Of a stretch of 64,000 bases of DNA, positions 54,601-62,439 are shown piece by piece. This DNA is from Nannocystis sp. RBIL2 (GTDB taxonomy: Bacteria; Myxococcota_A; Polyangia; Nannocystales; Nannocystaceae): assembly GCF_026626745.1 (NCBI RefSeq), contig NZ_JAPNJW010000002.1, positions 1,636,151-1,700,150 on the forward strand, given 5' to 3'. The translations under genes were made by a program, and so were the position numbers. The stretch's first letter is position 1; every line of letters begins with the position of its first letter. The notes under the pieces were generated by a model. The model saw nothing but the letters and a program-made list of their open reading frames with translations, was not told the DNA's origin and did no database searches.

Positions 54601-57600
54601 TGGTCACGCGGGTCGAGGCGCAGCACCTCCTCGAGCAGCTCGGTGGCGTCGGCGTAGCGGCCGAGCTTGTCGCCGACGACCTCGGCGGCGCGGCCGAGCA
54701 GCTCGGCCTTGCGCTCGTCGTCGGTGGCGAGGGCGATCAGGCGGCGCAGGCCCTCCTCCGCGTCGGGCCAGCGCTCGAGCTCGATGTTGAGACGGACGAT
54801 CGCGTCGAGCGCGGCCTGCGTCTCCTTGGGCGCGACGGCGAGGTCGACGATCCACTGGAACGCCTCGATCGCCTGGTGCGGATCGTTCAGGTGGTCGCGC
54901 TGGATCTCGCCGACCTTGCGCCACAGGCGAGCCTGCTCGAACGGGTCGTCGGTGCTCATCACCCGCTGGCGGAGCACGCGGCACAGCGCCTCCCACTCGC
55001 CGCCCTCGACGTAGATCCGCTCGAGAGCGTCGAGCGCCTGGAAGTTGCCGGGGTCGATGTCGAGGACCTCGACGTAGGTCGCCGCGGCGCCCTTGAGGTC
55101 CTCGAGCTTGTCGGCGTGGAGCTCGGCGATCTCGAGCAGGATCCGGACCTGCTCGGCGTCCTTGTCGATGTAGCGCAGCAGGCCGCGCAGACCGTCGACC
55201 AACGCCCGGGCATCGCCGGCGGCGCGGTGCAGCCGCGTCAGCGCCAGGGTCGCCCGCTTGGCCAGGTCGACGTCGCTCGGCTCGAGCGCGAGCAGATCGG
55301 CGTAGGCCTTGCGCGCGCCGTCGCGGTCGTCGAGGTGGGCGTCGAGCACGACCGCGATCCGCGACAGCAGCTCGATCTTCGAGTTGTTGTCGGGGAGCTT
55401 GGCCAGCGCCTGCTGCCACACCTCGACCAGCTCGCGCTGCTTCTCGAGCTCGACGCCGAGGCGCTGCAGCTCGGTGCGGGCGTCGGCGCGGCGCGGGTCG
55501 AGCAAGTAGGCCTCGCGCACGGCCGCGAACGCAGCCTCGGCGTCGCCGAGCTCGTTCTCTTCGATGCGGGCGATCTCGAGGAGGTGCGCGGTGGCGGCGT
55601 CGGTCGAGCCGAGCGCCTCGGCCTGGGCCCGGCGCACGCGCAGCACCCTCACCTGCGCGCCGTAGTCGCGGAGCGTGTGGTAGATCGGCTCGAGCAGGTT
55701 GGCGACCTGCAGCTGGACGTCGCGGTGGTCGAGCAGCCGTTCGAGCAGCTTGCGCGCGTGCTCGTGGTTCGGGTCGGCGGCGATGATGCCCTGCAGCAGA
55801 TCGACGGCCCCGTAGGCGTCGCCCAGCTTGTCCATGCGCAGCCCGGCGCGGCGGCTGGCCAGGTCGTGGCGCTCGGCGTCGCCGTCGACGCGCTCGGCCC
55901 AGCGACCGAGCAGCTCCTCGAGCGCGTAGTGGTCGTCCTGGCGCTCGCTGTGCTCGTACATGCCGGCCAGAGTGGCCATGGCGCCGAGGTCCTCGGGCAC
56001 CAGGTCGAGCAGCTCCTCGGCGGTGCGGGTCGCGACCTCGCGGTTGTTCAGCACGTCGCGGGCGATGGCGATGATCTTCTCGAGCAGGCGCTTCTGCTCG
56101 CCGGCGTCGAAGATGATGTCGGCGCGCCGGCGGTAGAGCTTGAGCAGCTCCTCGTGGGCGCCGCGGCGGGTCAGCAGCTCGTCGAGCGCGTGGTAGGCGA
56201 CCTCGTGAGTCTCGTCGCGGTCGAGCAGCTCGGCGAACGCGGCCTCGGCCTCGTCGTACTGCTGGAGGTCGTCGCGCAGCGCGACGGCGCGGACCAGCAG
56301 CAGGTCCTTGTAGAGCGCCTGCTGCTCCTTCGTCACCGCCCGCCCCTCGGCCTCGGCGGCCTCCTCGGCCCGGCGCATGTTCTGAAGGATCTGCCCGTAG
56401 GCGCCCGCGACCAGGTCCATGCGCTGCAGCTCGCGGCCGGTCCGCTCGACCTCGCCGCGCAGCGCCGCGTCCTCGGGGTTCATCACGAACAGCTCGCGGC
56501 GGACGCGGAGCGCGTCGGCGCGGCGGCCCTCCATCTGGCTGTACAGCCCGGCCAGGCTGGCCAGCCCGTTCGCTCGCGTCGCGGCGTCGGGCTCGGCCAT
56601 GGTGATGACTTCCATCGCCTCGGCCTCGCGGCCGTGGTCGTGGATGCTGCGGTAGTACGGCAGCAGCCCGCGCATGATGGCGAGCGCGCTCGACGGGTCG
56701 AAGCGGCGCAGCACCTCGAGCGCGTCGATCGTCGGCAGGTGATCGGGCTCGACGTCGAGGATCTGCAGGAAGCCGGCGATCGCCTTCTGCGAGTTGAGCA
56801 GGCGGGTCGCGTGCAGCTGCGACAGCTCGAACAACGCCGGAATGTGGTCGTTGCCGAGGTCGCCGCTGTCGAGCCGACGCTGCAGCACCTCGGCCAGCTC
56901 GGCCCAGCGGGCGCGGGCGCGGTAGAGCCGGGTCAGCGCGTCGAGGGCCTCGTGGTCGCCGGCGGCGAGGCCGAGGATCTCGCGGTAGGTCTCGATCGCG
57001 GCGTCGAGGTCGCCGACCTTGTGCTCCTGCAGCGCGCCGACGCGGCGCAGCAGCGGCAGGCGCACGTTGTTCTCCTTGGTGACCGACAGCCGCGTGAGGA
57101 ACACGCCGGCGAGGTCGGCCCAGCGCGACGTCGCGGTGTAGATCTCCTCGAGCGCCGCGTGGGCCACCTTGTTGGCCGGGTCGAGGTCGAGGATCTGGCG
57201 GAAGAACCGCTGCGCCTCGAGCGGCTCGCCGAGCCGCTCGCGGGCGATCGTCGCCAGCTTGTCGAGCAGCTCGAGCCGCTCGGCGTTGTCACAGTCGGCC
57301 GCGGCAATCCGGCGCTCGTAGATCACGCTCAGCTCGGCCCAGCCGTCGGCCCGCCCGGCCGCCGCCTCGAGCCCGGCGCGCAGCACCCCGTCGGTCGGCC
57401 GCAGCTCGTAGGCCCGCGCGGCCCACTGCATCGCCTGCTTGGGGTCGTTCAGCTTCTGCAGGGCGATGTCGCGCATGACCGCGATCAGCTCGAGGCGATC
57501 GTCGTCGTCGGCCGCGCCGGCCAGCAGCACCTCGTAGGTCGCGAGCATGCGGGTCCAGCTGCCCTGCTCGCGGTAGATCGGCAGCAGCTCGCGGGCCACC

Positions 57601-59321
57601 GCGAGGTCGGTCGGGCGCAGCGTCAGCACCCGCTCGAGCGCCGTCAGCCCGCGCTCGGGCGCGTTCAGGCGGTCGCGCGCGAGGCCGGCGATCCGCTGGT
57701 ACAGCGCGATCTGCGGGTCCTCGTCGGCCATCTGCTCGGCCGCCGCGTAGAGCACGTCGAGCACCTCGCCGAGGCGACCCTGCGCCTCGTAAAGGGCGAC
57801 CAGATCGTCCCAGCGACCGGCGCCCACGTAGGCCTCGCGCAGCGCGTGACTGGCCTCGTGATGGATCGGGTCGAGGCGAGCCACCGCGGCCCAGGTCTCG
57901 ATCGCAGCGCCCGGCTCGCCGAGCCGATCGGCCTGGAGGTGGGCCAGACGGCCGAGCAGCTCGACCTTGCGTACCGGCGCGTCGGCGGCGTCGATCTGGC
58001 GGCGGAGGACGTCGGCCGCCTCGGACCACCGACCCTCGCGCTCGTAGAGGGCGATCAGGGCGACGAAGGCATCCTCGACGTCGCCGTGCTGCGCGAGCAC
58101 CTCGCGCCAGGCCGTGATCGCCTCTGCGCGGTCGTTGAGCTTCTCCTCGGCGATCCGGGCCAGGGCGATCCGCAGCTCGCAGGCCCGCTCGCCGCTGGCG
58201 CTGGCCAGCTCGTCCTTGCGCAGGTCGATGAGCGCGCGCCAGTCCTTGCGCAGCTCGTGGATCCGGGCCAGCGCGTCGCGGGTCTCGCGGTCGTCGGGCT
58301 GAAGGCGCAGCGCCTCGTGCAGCGGCTCCATTCCCTTGCTGGTGTTGTCGAGCTGGTCGACCCAGATGTTGGAGATCCGGCGCAGCATGTCGACCTGGCG
58401 CGGGACGTCCTTCTCGGCCCGCGCGGCGTCCAGCAGACGGCCGTAGACGGTGAGCAGGTCGTTCCAGCGGCCCGACGCGCCGTAGGTGTCGGCCAGCGCC
58501 TTGATGGTGGCGGCGTGGCGCGGGTTGATGTCGAGGATCCGCTGCAGGGTCGCCAGCGCCATCGCGTCGAGGCGCAGCTGGTCGCGGTACAGCTCGGCGA
58601 TCTCGAGCAGCCGCGTGATCCGCTCGTCGCGGTTCTCGGGCCGGTCGGCCACGCGGTCGAACTCCTCCTTGAGCAGCTCGACCAGCGCCGTCCACTTCTG
58701 CCCCTCGCGGTACAGCCGCTCGAGCGCCTTGGCGGCGCGCGGGTCGTAGCCGTCCTCACGCAGCACCGAGCGCCACACTTCGATCGCGCGATCGATGCTG
58801 CCGAGCTTCTTCTCGGCGAGGTCGGCCATCTCGTGGGCGATGGCGAAGCGCTGGTCGGTGTCTTCCTTCTTCAGCGAGCGCCGCGCCTGCACCAGCACCT
58901 GCATGAGCTGGCTCGCGTCCGCATCGGACGAGAACATCTCGCGATAAAAGGCGAGGATCTGCGGATTGGCGGGCTCGTTGCGGCGGACCCGGCGGAAGTA
59001 AGGCTCGGCCTGGGTCGACTGGCCCGACAGCCGCCACACCACCACGCCCGCGAGCAGGGCCACGTCGTTGCCGGCGCCCTCGCGCGGGGCTTTCTGCGCC
59101 GCCAGCTTGGCGAACTCGACGACCTCCTCGTTGCTGGCGCCGTCGAGGATCATGCGGCCGACGACCTTCGCGGCCGCGTCCCCGGAGCCGGGGTCCTGCT
59201 TGGCCTCGGCGCGCGCCGCCGCCAGGTCGACCGATGCCAGCGACGTGGCGAGTTCACTGCGCCGTGCCGGGTCAGACGGTTGGGTCAGGAACTGAAACAG
59301 GACGGAGCGGAGTTCGGACAT
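48630..59321 (-). CDS. Giant TPR-repeat protein (3,563 residues)
   Basis: Starts at ATG 59321 with TTGAGG upstream; the TTG at 59333 is in frame but looks like the ribosome binding site. No signal peptide or TM seen, so probably cytoplasmic. The entire length is made of TPR-like helix pairs grouped in larger units of about 100-120 residues, recurring as RW(D/N)DLVALYE..., RIA.LA...L....AIE.Y..VLRL.P....A...L..LY...GRW. Examples: RWNDLLTVYGRLLDAARAE, RWADLAGVFLTRLSV, NWREVRDVLERKLDLLQ. Such proteins act as scaffolds; this one has no catalytic domain. A CTGTCC...GGACAG repeat near 51300 (RLSVLLDRAEEH region) is in frame. The upstream and downstream genes are on the same strand. Confidence 0.9.
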   Translation of the reverse strand: MSELRSVLFQFLTQPSDPARRSELATSLASVDLAAARAEAKQDPGSGDAAAKVVGRMILDGASNEEVVEFAKLAAQKAPREGAGNDVALLAGVVVWRLSGQSTQAEPYFRRVRRNEPANPQILAFYREMFSSDADASQLMQVLVQARRSLKKEDTDQRFAIAHEMADLAEKKLGSIDRAIEVWRSVLREDGYDPRAAKALERLYREGQKWTALVELLKEEFDRVADRPENRDERITRLLEIAELYRDQLRLDAMALATLQRILDINPRHAATIKALADTYGASGRWNDLLTVYGRLLDAARAEKDVPRQVDMLRRISNIWVDQLDNTSKGMEPLHEALRLQPDDRETRDALARIHELRKDWRALIDLRKDELASASGERACELRIALARIAEEKLNDRAEAITAWREVLAQHGDVEDAFVALIALYEREGRWSEAADVLRRQIDAADAPVRKVELLGRLAHLQADRLGEPGAAIETWAAVARLDPIHHEASHALREAYVGAGRWDDLVALYEAQGRLGEVLDVLYAAAEQMADEDPQIALYQRIAGLARDRLNAPERGLTALERVLTLRPTDLAVARELLPIYREQGSWTRMLATYEVLLAGAADDDDRLELIAVMRDIALQKLNDPKQAMQWAARAYELRPTDGVLRAGLEAAAGRADGWAELSVIYERRIAAADCDNAERLELLDKLATIARERLGEPLEAQRFFRQILDLDPANKVAHAALEEIYTATSRWADLAGVFLTRLSVTKENNVRLPLLRRVGALQEHKVGDLDAAIETYREILGLAAGDHEALDALTRLYRARARWAELAEVLQRRLDSGDLGNDHIPALFELSQLHATRLLNSQKAIAGFLQILDVEPDHLPTIDALEVLRRFDPSSALAIMRGLLPYYRSIHDHGREAEAMEVITMAEPDAATRANGLASLAGLYSQMEGRRADALRVRRELFVMNPEDAALRGEVERTGRELQRMDLVAGAYGQILQNMRRAEEAAEAEGRAVTKEQQALYKDLLLVRAVALRDDLQQYDEAEAAFAELLDRDETHEVAYHALDELLTRRGAHEELLKLYRRRADIIFDAGEQKRLLEKIIAIARDVLNNREVATRTAEELLDLVPEDLGAMATLAGMYEHSERQDDHYALEELLGRWAERVDGDAERHDLASRRAGLRMDKLGDAYGAVDLLQGIIAADPNHEHARKLLERLLDHRDVQLQVANLLEPIYHTLRDYGAQVRVLRVRRAQAEALGSTDAATAHLLEIARIEENELGDAEAAFAAVREAYLLDPRRADARTELQRLGVELEKQRELVEVWQQALAKLPDNNSKIELLSRIAVVLDAHLDDRDGARKAYADLLALEPSDVDLAKRATLALTRLHRAAGDARALVDGLRGLLRYIDKDAEQVRILLEIAELHADKLEDLKGAAATYVEVLDIDPGNFQALDALERIYVEGGEWEALCRVLRQRVMSTDDPFEQARLWRKVGEIQRDHLNDPHQAIEAFQWIVDLAVAPKETQAALDAIVRLNIELERWPDAEEGLRRLIALATDDERKAELLGRAAEVVGDKLGRYADATELLEEVLRLDPRDQRARATLTEYLSRDEIRDRVIAVLYPLYETEQNWRALLDLEERQARHQEAGRNRMLALLQVARTHEERLSDPSRSFEVLVDSLAEAGEQEEIVEVLDRIDRLGNELGRHEAVHDAYLAHVDNVSSSTVAHRMLGSIGRIARLLGRNDSARRAYERLFEASPADISAAEALEQVLVEENDYAALAELLVRRAQRSDSDLVRDAFLIRAAELYRTKLDRLEDAIDLYQKTSASAQRSDEVQAVLGPLYEKTERWGDLAEFLRRRIEGLSGRELVDTHLRLAQLYREQLGDLSEGLRQFAEALKADPEYVVGTEQLGRYLADEDLRPQVIAQLEPVFTAVGDWPRLVHIQELRLLEAGDDVRARIPILLKIARIHEDQIENLEGAFTTTVRAFAEDPTDPSVRELLNRLAHALGRVEDLAQLYTKYAEDNASDEGDDTLAIVREAAELWSVALGQPRRAVPLYQRLIEARPDDRTVFPALEVALTQAEMYSELAAAYWHEADTSLDEGRQLEVLQRLAELSLGILDDADQAIRAYRRVLEAQPDHEAARSRLERVYAQRERWDDLIELLRERLVRTESFGEREVVLLNIADLQEERLGNVDAALDTVELLLSEQPGNAGAVGALERMAEAHEVQRVRIFAVLRPIYEATGNTMRLIAVDEWQLTQTEDPAQRHQIYREIAAYYAGLHQGQAYAFRTLARALAEPGPAGVLESLDAEIQQIARAHGWLDELRQALLMAAEAETLQTDADRRVALELQAAQIAIDIGDNDGAARVLRHALEVMPDQPEVLALLDEALAGLADFEGLRGVLERRVAVAEDDEDRIVLLRRLARLVEEGLGQPEAAEGVWQRILDIEPNSTDAMNRLRRLYAARGAYDLLNEVINRQIDAADDPAVRTALRKELARIHREARSDREAEIETLRALLLDAPEDDEALGMLAQALLAQDRHREAGDVMLERAAIAPSRERRVNLLLEVARLNIGPLGDAVGAMAHYESVFQVTPGHSEAIGDLMRLVRDKASSDAASTLVIPQLEQIGRWGDLAEVYKARSELTEDPSEASEALRQLARIRYERLNDPRGSLEASNLLLDRVAADEMRPVLEYTARLSVLLDRAEEHVESLARRSAVETLDPAARLLIAQSAAGMAEEILGDRARALGLLAAMLDAGIADEATARHIERLARAGGEKRLLARALRESAKLALGQAGRADILVRLGDAEFDTGELTGATEAYRDALDERPGFAGAVAGLERVLDRLQKTGGEVGPTLIEPLENSYHLAGNRPGLAKLARLRLQAATGADRAAALENLGRLVDEGGGSPDEALEAWGNLLQLDAAHPLAIERVVALSGNKQLLIKAVQFMAGAIDAAREEQRSCSQLCIETTKILLRDLRQYNAALRALAPVMAENPDNLEALELQIMASRAAGELPTLHDSLVRYARLASNPDLSIPLLQEAANVAEMQAEPLTAITDLRALLEFDQSHEQAWSRLLQLLEATQDTGGLIAALDQRITITADDNERRNLRLKLAHLQVEVGKVDDAVTIYNDMLGARPDDLQAMQELENLQRRLGNWREVRDVLERKLDLLQAGQRVPVLEEMAVLSEEKLGDVDEAIERHRRLLLEAPRHTPSLVALWRLYEGAEKWEDLSELLEQFLAVLREVGGVDQRREVGLRLAELYSERLGEAEKARELLNELLQTDPNSVPALMALAAVEEQQGGEEAMQELLQRAAALQPQGTVGADLQLRLARLAATPEKQREHLEMALHLHPANVEAARTLLEISRKEGYWEQVAYLLALLASLATGDEQRKLIIERVDLLVEKVGDVEEALRALAPVYEVVQDDVEINRRIADALFVSGRFEDAGGMYAWLVQVASAQPKKTKLLAHYLTRMARIALASETPDMKSALDKLKDAYKIDTTNAETMVLLTDVYAHQNAWDDSLKLARAMLLQNVDQSGMVRRGDIYLRLANAHLGLKETSKALSMLRRGLEEDPEHPELGNKIREIQASS

Positions 59322-59471
59322 AGAAAGCCTCAAGGGGCGACGCCGCGGGGGGGCGTCCGCCGTGCGAGCGGCATGCGAAGGCTGCCATAGGGTGGCGAAG
59401 ATTTGCGGCCTCCGCTAGGTCCTATTGCAGCCCGGCCGCGAAATCGCGGGGCGACTCGGACGCCCCCGGAT

Positions 59472-60557
59472 TCACCCGCCGTCCCGCTCGTTTGGGGTCG
59501 TCGGGGACTCGGCCGGAGCAGGCGTGCAGAGGGTCGCGAGCGCCACCGCGGCCGCAGCGGAGACGTTGAGCGACGCGACTCCGCCCGCGCCCGGGATGGT
59601 CGCAAGAAAATCACAGGAGTCGCGAGTCAACCGGCGCAGGCCCGACCCCTCGCTGCCGAGCACGAGCACCAGCGCGTCCGGCATGCCATCCGCGGCGAGC
59701 CGGCGCAGGTCCGCGCCGGCCTCGGCAACCGTGCCGACCACCCAGAAGCCGACCTCCTTCGCCCGCGCCAGCGCGCGCGCCAGGTTCGTCACCTGACACA
59801 ACGGCAACCTCTCGGTCGCCCCCGCCGACGCGCGCACGACCGTCGGCGTCACTGCCACCGACCGGTCGCGCGCCCAGAACACCCCGCTCGCCCCGAAGAA
59901 TTCGGCGCTCCGCACGATCGCCCCGAGGTTGTGCGGGTCCTGCACGCCGTCGAGCGCTACCAGTAGAAGTTTCCGACCCTTGGGTGGCTCGACTTCAAGT
60001 AGCTCTTCAAGATCCCAGTCGCGCGGCGGCCGGGCGATCGCCACCACCCCGCGCGCCAGCTCGGGCGAGATCACCGCGGCGATCGCGTCCGGTGTACAGA
60101 CATCGATCGCCACGCCGGGCGGAGCGTGACGCCGCAGCTCGAGCTCGTGCCCCGGCAGCGCGAGGATCCGTCGCACCCGCCCCGGGGCGCCCCGCAGCAG
60201 TTCGACCACCGCCCGCTCGCCGGGGACGAGGTAGTCGTCGCGACCGACCTGCGGCGCTCGCCGGTCCGCACCCGGAGCCTCGCCCGAACGCGGTCCGGGG
60301 CCAGCGCCCTGCGGCCGTGCACCGGCGCCTCGCGGGCCCGGCTTGTCCGGACGCCCCCCGCCGCCCTCGGGACGGGGGCCGCCCTGGGCCGTCCGCGGCC
60401 GGGCGCCACGCGGGTCCCGAGCAGGCTCAGCCGGGCCGCCCTGGCGACCACGCGAATCGCCGGCGCGGGGGGACCCGTGGCGGCCAGAAGACGACCCGTC
60501 AGCGGCCCTGGGGGCGCTCCGCGGGAGTGAGCGAGACGGCCGATTCGGTCGCGACAA
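59472..60557 (-). CDS. RlmB/TrmH-family (SPOUT) RNA methyltransferase with RG-rich tail
   Basis: 361 residues from a TTG at 60557; no ATG/GTG fits upstream of the substrate-binding domain. The first about 105 residues are Arg/Gly/Pro-rich and disordered (GRQGGPAEPARDPRG, RPEGGGGRPDKPG). Then the RlmB-type L30e-like domain VPGERAVVELLRGAPGRVRRILAL and the knotted SPOUT domain: LLVALDGVQDPHNLGAIVRSAEFFG, LVLVLGSEGSGLRRL, IPGAGGVASLNVSAAAAVAL. Expected 2'-O-methylation of 23S rRNA or tRNA. Its 5' end overlaps the upstream lipoprotein gene by 59 bases. Confidence 0.87.
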   Translation of the reverse strand: MSRPNRPSRSLPRSAPRAADGSSSGRHGSPRAGDSRGRQGGPAEPARDPRGARPRTAQGGPRPEGGGGRPDKPGPRGAGARPQGAGPGPRSGEAPGADRRAPQVGRDDYLVPGERAVVELLRGAPGRVRRILALPGHELELRRHAPPGVAIDVCTPDAIAAVISPELARGVVAIARPPRDWDLEELLEVEPPKGRKLLLVALDGVQDPHNLGAIVRSAEFFGASGVFWARDRSVAVTPTVVRASAGATERLPLCQVTNLARALARAKEVGFWVVGTVAEAGADLRRLAADGMPDALVLVLGSEGSGLRRLTRDSCDFLATIPGAGGVASLNVSAAAAVALATLCTPAPAESPTTPNERDGG

Positions 60558-62319
60558 AGCGACCGCTTTCTACCCTGAGCACGGCCGCCGCGGGAGGGGG
60601 CGCTGCCTCGGCGCCGGCCCACGCCTGGGCCACTGCGCGGTAGACCAGCCACGCCTGGTCCGGCGGGCCCGAGCCTTCCATCGCCGTGTACGCCTCGGTG
60701 AAGCCGGCCGCCTCGGGAGTTTCCCAGCCGACCGGCGCGACCAGGACGCCCTCGAGCACCTCGTGACCGGCCCCGATCGCCTCCGGCGAGCAACCCTCGG
60801 CGGTCGACAGCACCGGCACGCCGGGCTGCTTGGGCCGATCGATGACGACCCCGTCGCGGACCATCTGCCGCACCACCAGTTCCACCCGCCCGAGCTGGTC
60901 GGGGATCAACACGGCCGCCGACTTGAGGCTCGAGCGGACCGGCTCGAGGACCTTGCTGAAGCTCGTGGTGTTGGGCGGATAGTAGATGGATTTCAGAGAC
61001 TTTACGCCCATCTTCGGAAGTGACTTCTCGAAGGCGGCGACGGCGCGTTTGCCGTACGCGTTGTCGGGCGCGAGGATGACCGCGGTGGTGCGGTTCGCGC
61101 GGCCCACCGCCTGGGCGAGCGCCGCGGCGCGGGCCTCGAGCGTCGGCGCCACCCCGACGACCTGGCCTGCGCCCTCGCCGGGGACGACCAGCCGGGCCCG
61201 GCCGCCGCTGGCGGCGGCGACCTCGGCGGCGGCCTCGACGTTGCCGGGGCCGACCGGGCCGACCAGCACCGAGGCCCCCGACGCGAGCAGGGCGGCCGCC
61301 GCCTGCTTGGCCTCGGCGGGGCTCGAGCCGGCGTCTTCCCAGGCGACCTGCAAGCTGCTGCCGGCCGGTCCGGCGAGCACGCGCACCGCCGCGGTCGCGG
61401 CCGCCAGCTGCACGTCGGCGAGGCCGGCGAACTTGCCGGAGCGCGGCAGGAGCAGGCCGATCCGCGGCGGCCCGCTCGTGCTCGCGACCTGGCAACCACT
61501 GACCCACGCCGGTGCGCCCGCGGGCGCGCTCCGACCCGCGCGCACGAGCAGGCACTGCGCGGCCGCGGTCCCGGCGGCCTTGCGCGCGGCGTCCTCGAGC
61601 GCGGTCGCGTCGAGGCCGCGCCACTGCTCGCGCATGCGAGCCTCGGCGAGAGCGGCCGCGGCGCTGCCGTCCTGCACGACCTCGCGCCACTGCGCGTAGG
61701 CCAGCGCCGCGCCCGCTCGATCGCCGAGTCGCTCGCGCGCTCGCGCGGTGGCGGCGAGGAGATCTGGACCGCGGTCGCCACGGGTCGCCGCGGCGATGGC
61801 CTGCAGGGCTGCTTGTGGATCCCCGACCTCGGCTTCGGCGAGCGCACGCGTGCGGCCGAGGTCCTCGGCCAGCTCGCGCTCCGGCGGGGCGAGATCGGTC
61901 CCCTGCGCGCGGACCTTGGCCGCGTCATCGAGGCCGGCGCGCGCCGATGCAAGCGCGGCCGCGTAGTCACCGCGCTCGAGGTTCGCGTTGGCCTTCAACT
62001 GATGCGCGGCCAGCCGGAGGTTGAGCGGCGGATCGCGGGCGAGCAGACGATCGGCGGCTTCGACGACGGCAGGCCCGGACGGGTCCTTCTCGTGAGCGGC
62101 CTGCACCGCGTCCCACTCGCCCTGGAAGGCCGGATCGACGCGGCCGGGATCGACGGTGCGCGTCGCCTGTCCCGCCGGACCGACGGCCTGCGATCCTCGA
62201 CAGGCGCCGAGCACGGCGACCACCACCGCGGTGTGAAGGAGCGCTCGTCCGAGCGGACCTCCGAGCAACTTGTGGGGGCCCGGCGCTCCCGGTCGCAATC
62301 GTGCGGGCAAACGGCTCAT
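60499..62319 (-). CDS. Periplasmic-binding-protein-like lipoprotein (LpoA/LivK type)
   Basis: 606 residues from ATG 62319. N-terminal signal ending VAVLGAC. Residues about 60-270 are TPR-like helices (RLAAHQLKANANLERGDYAAALASARAGL, GDRAGAALAYAQWREVV). Residues about 285-570 are a type I periplasmic-binding fold: PPRIGLLLPRSGKFAGLADVQLAAATAAV, GASVLVGPVGPGNVEAAAEVAAASG, TTAVILAPDNAYGKRAVAAFEKSL, AGFTEAYTAMEGSGPPDQA. The same layout (TPR plus LivK-like) is seen in LpoA penicillin-binding protein activators. Overlaps the methyltransferase gene, so they are probably cotranscribed. Confidence 0.85.
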   Translation of the reverse strand: MSRLPARLRPGAPGPHKLLGGPLGRALLHTAVVVAVLGACRGSQAVGPAGQATRTVDPGRVDPAFQGEWDAVQAAHEKDPSGPAVVEAADRLLARDPPLNLRLAAHQLKANANLERGDYAAALASARAGLDDAAKVRAQGTDLAPPERELAEDLGRTRALAEAEVGDPQAALQAIAAATRGDRGPDLLAATARARERLGDRAGAALAYAQWREVVQDGSAAAALAEARMREQWRGLDATALEDAARKAAGTAAAQCLLVRAGRSAPAGAPAWVSGCQVASTSGPPRIGLLLPRSGKFAGLADVQLAAATAAVRVLAGPAGSSLQVAWEDAGSSPAEAKQAAAALLASGASVLVGPVGPGNVEAAAEVAAASGGRARLVVPGEGAGQVVGVAPTLEARAAALAQAVGRANRTTAVILAPDNAYGKRAVAAFEKSLPKMGVKSLKSIYYPPNTTSFSKVLEPVRSSLKSAAVLIPDQLGRVELVVRQMVRDGVVIDRPKQPGVPVLSTAEGCSPEAIGAGHEVLEGVLVAPVGWETPEAAGFTEAYTAMEGSGPPDQAWLVYRAVAQAWAGAEAAPPPAAAVLRVESGRFVATESAVSLTPAERPQGR

Positions 62320-62439
62320 GGCTGGCGAGCATACGCCGGCCGCGTCGACGGGCCCAAGCAATCGGCCATGCGTCCGCGGCGACCTCGTCCGCGCGAGCGC
62401 CGTCCGAACCCTCGCACGCCGTGCTATACGAAGCGGACC

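Noticed and set aside
47799..59390. Plus-strand open frame of 3,863 codons
   Set aside because: It is the antisense of the giant TPR gene; its translation is a low-complexity Arg/Leu/Gln/Val mix with no domain, whereas the minus strand has clear TPR repeats.
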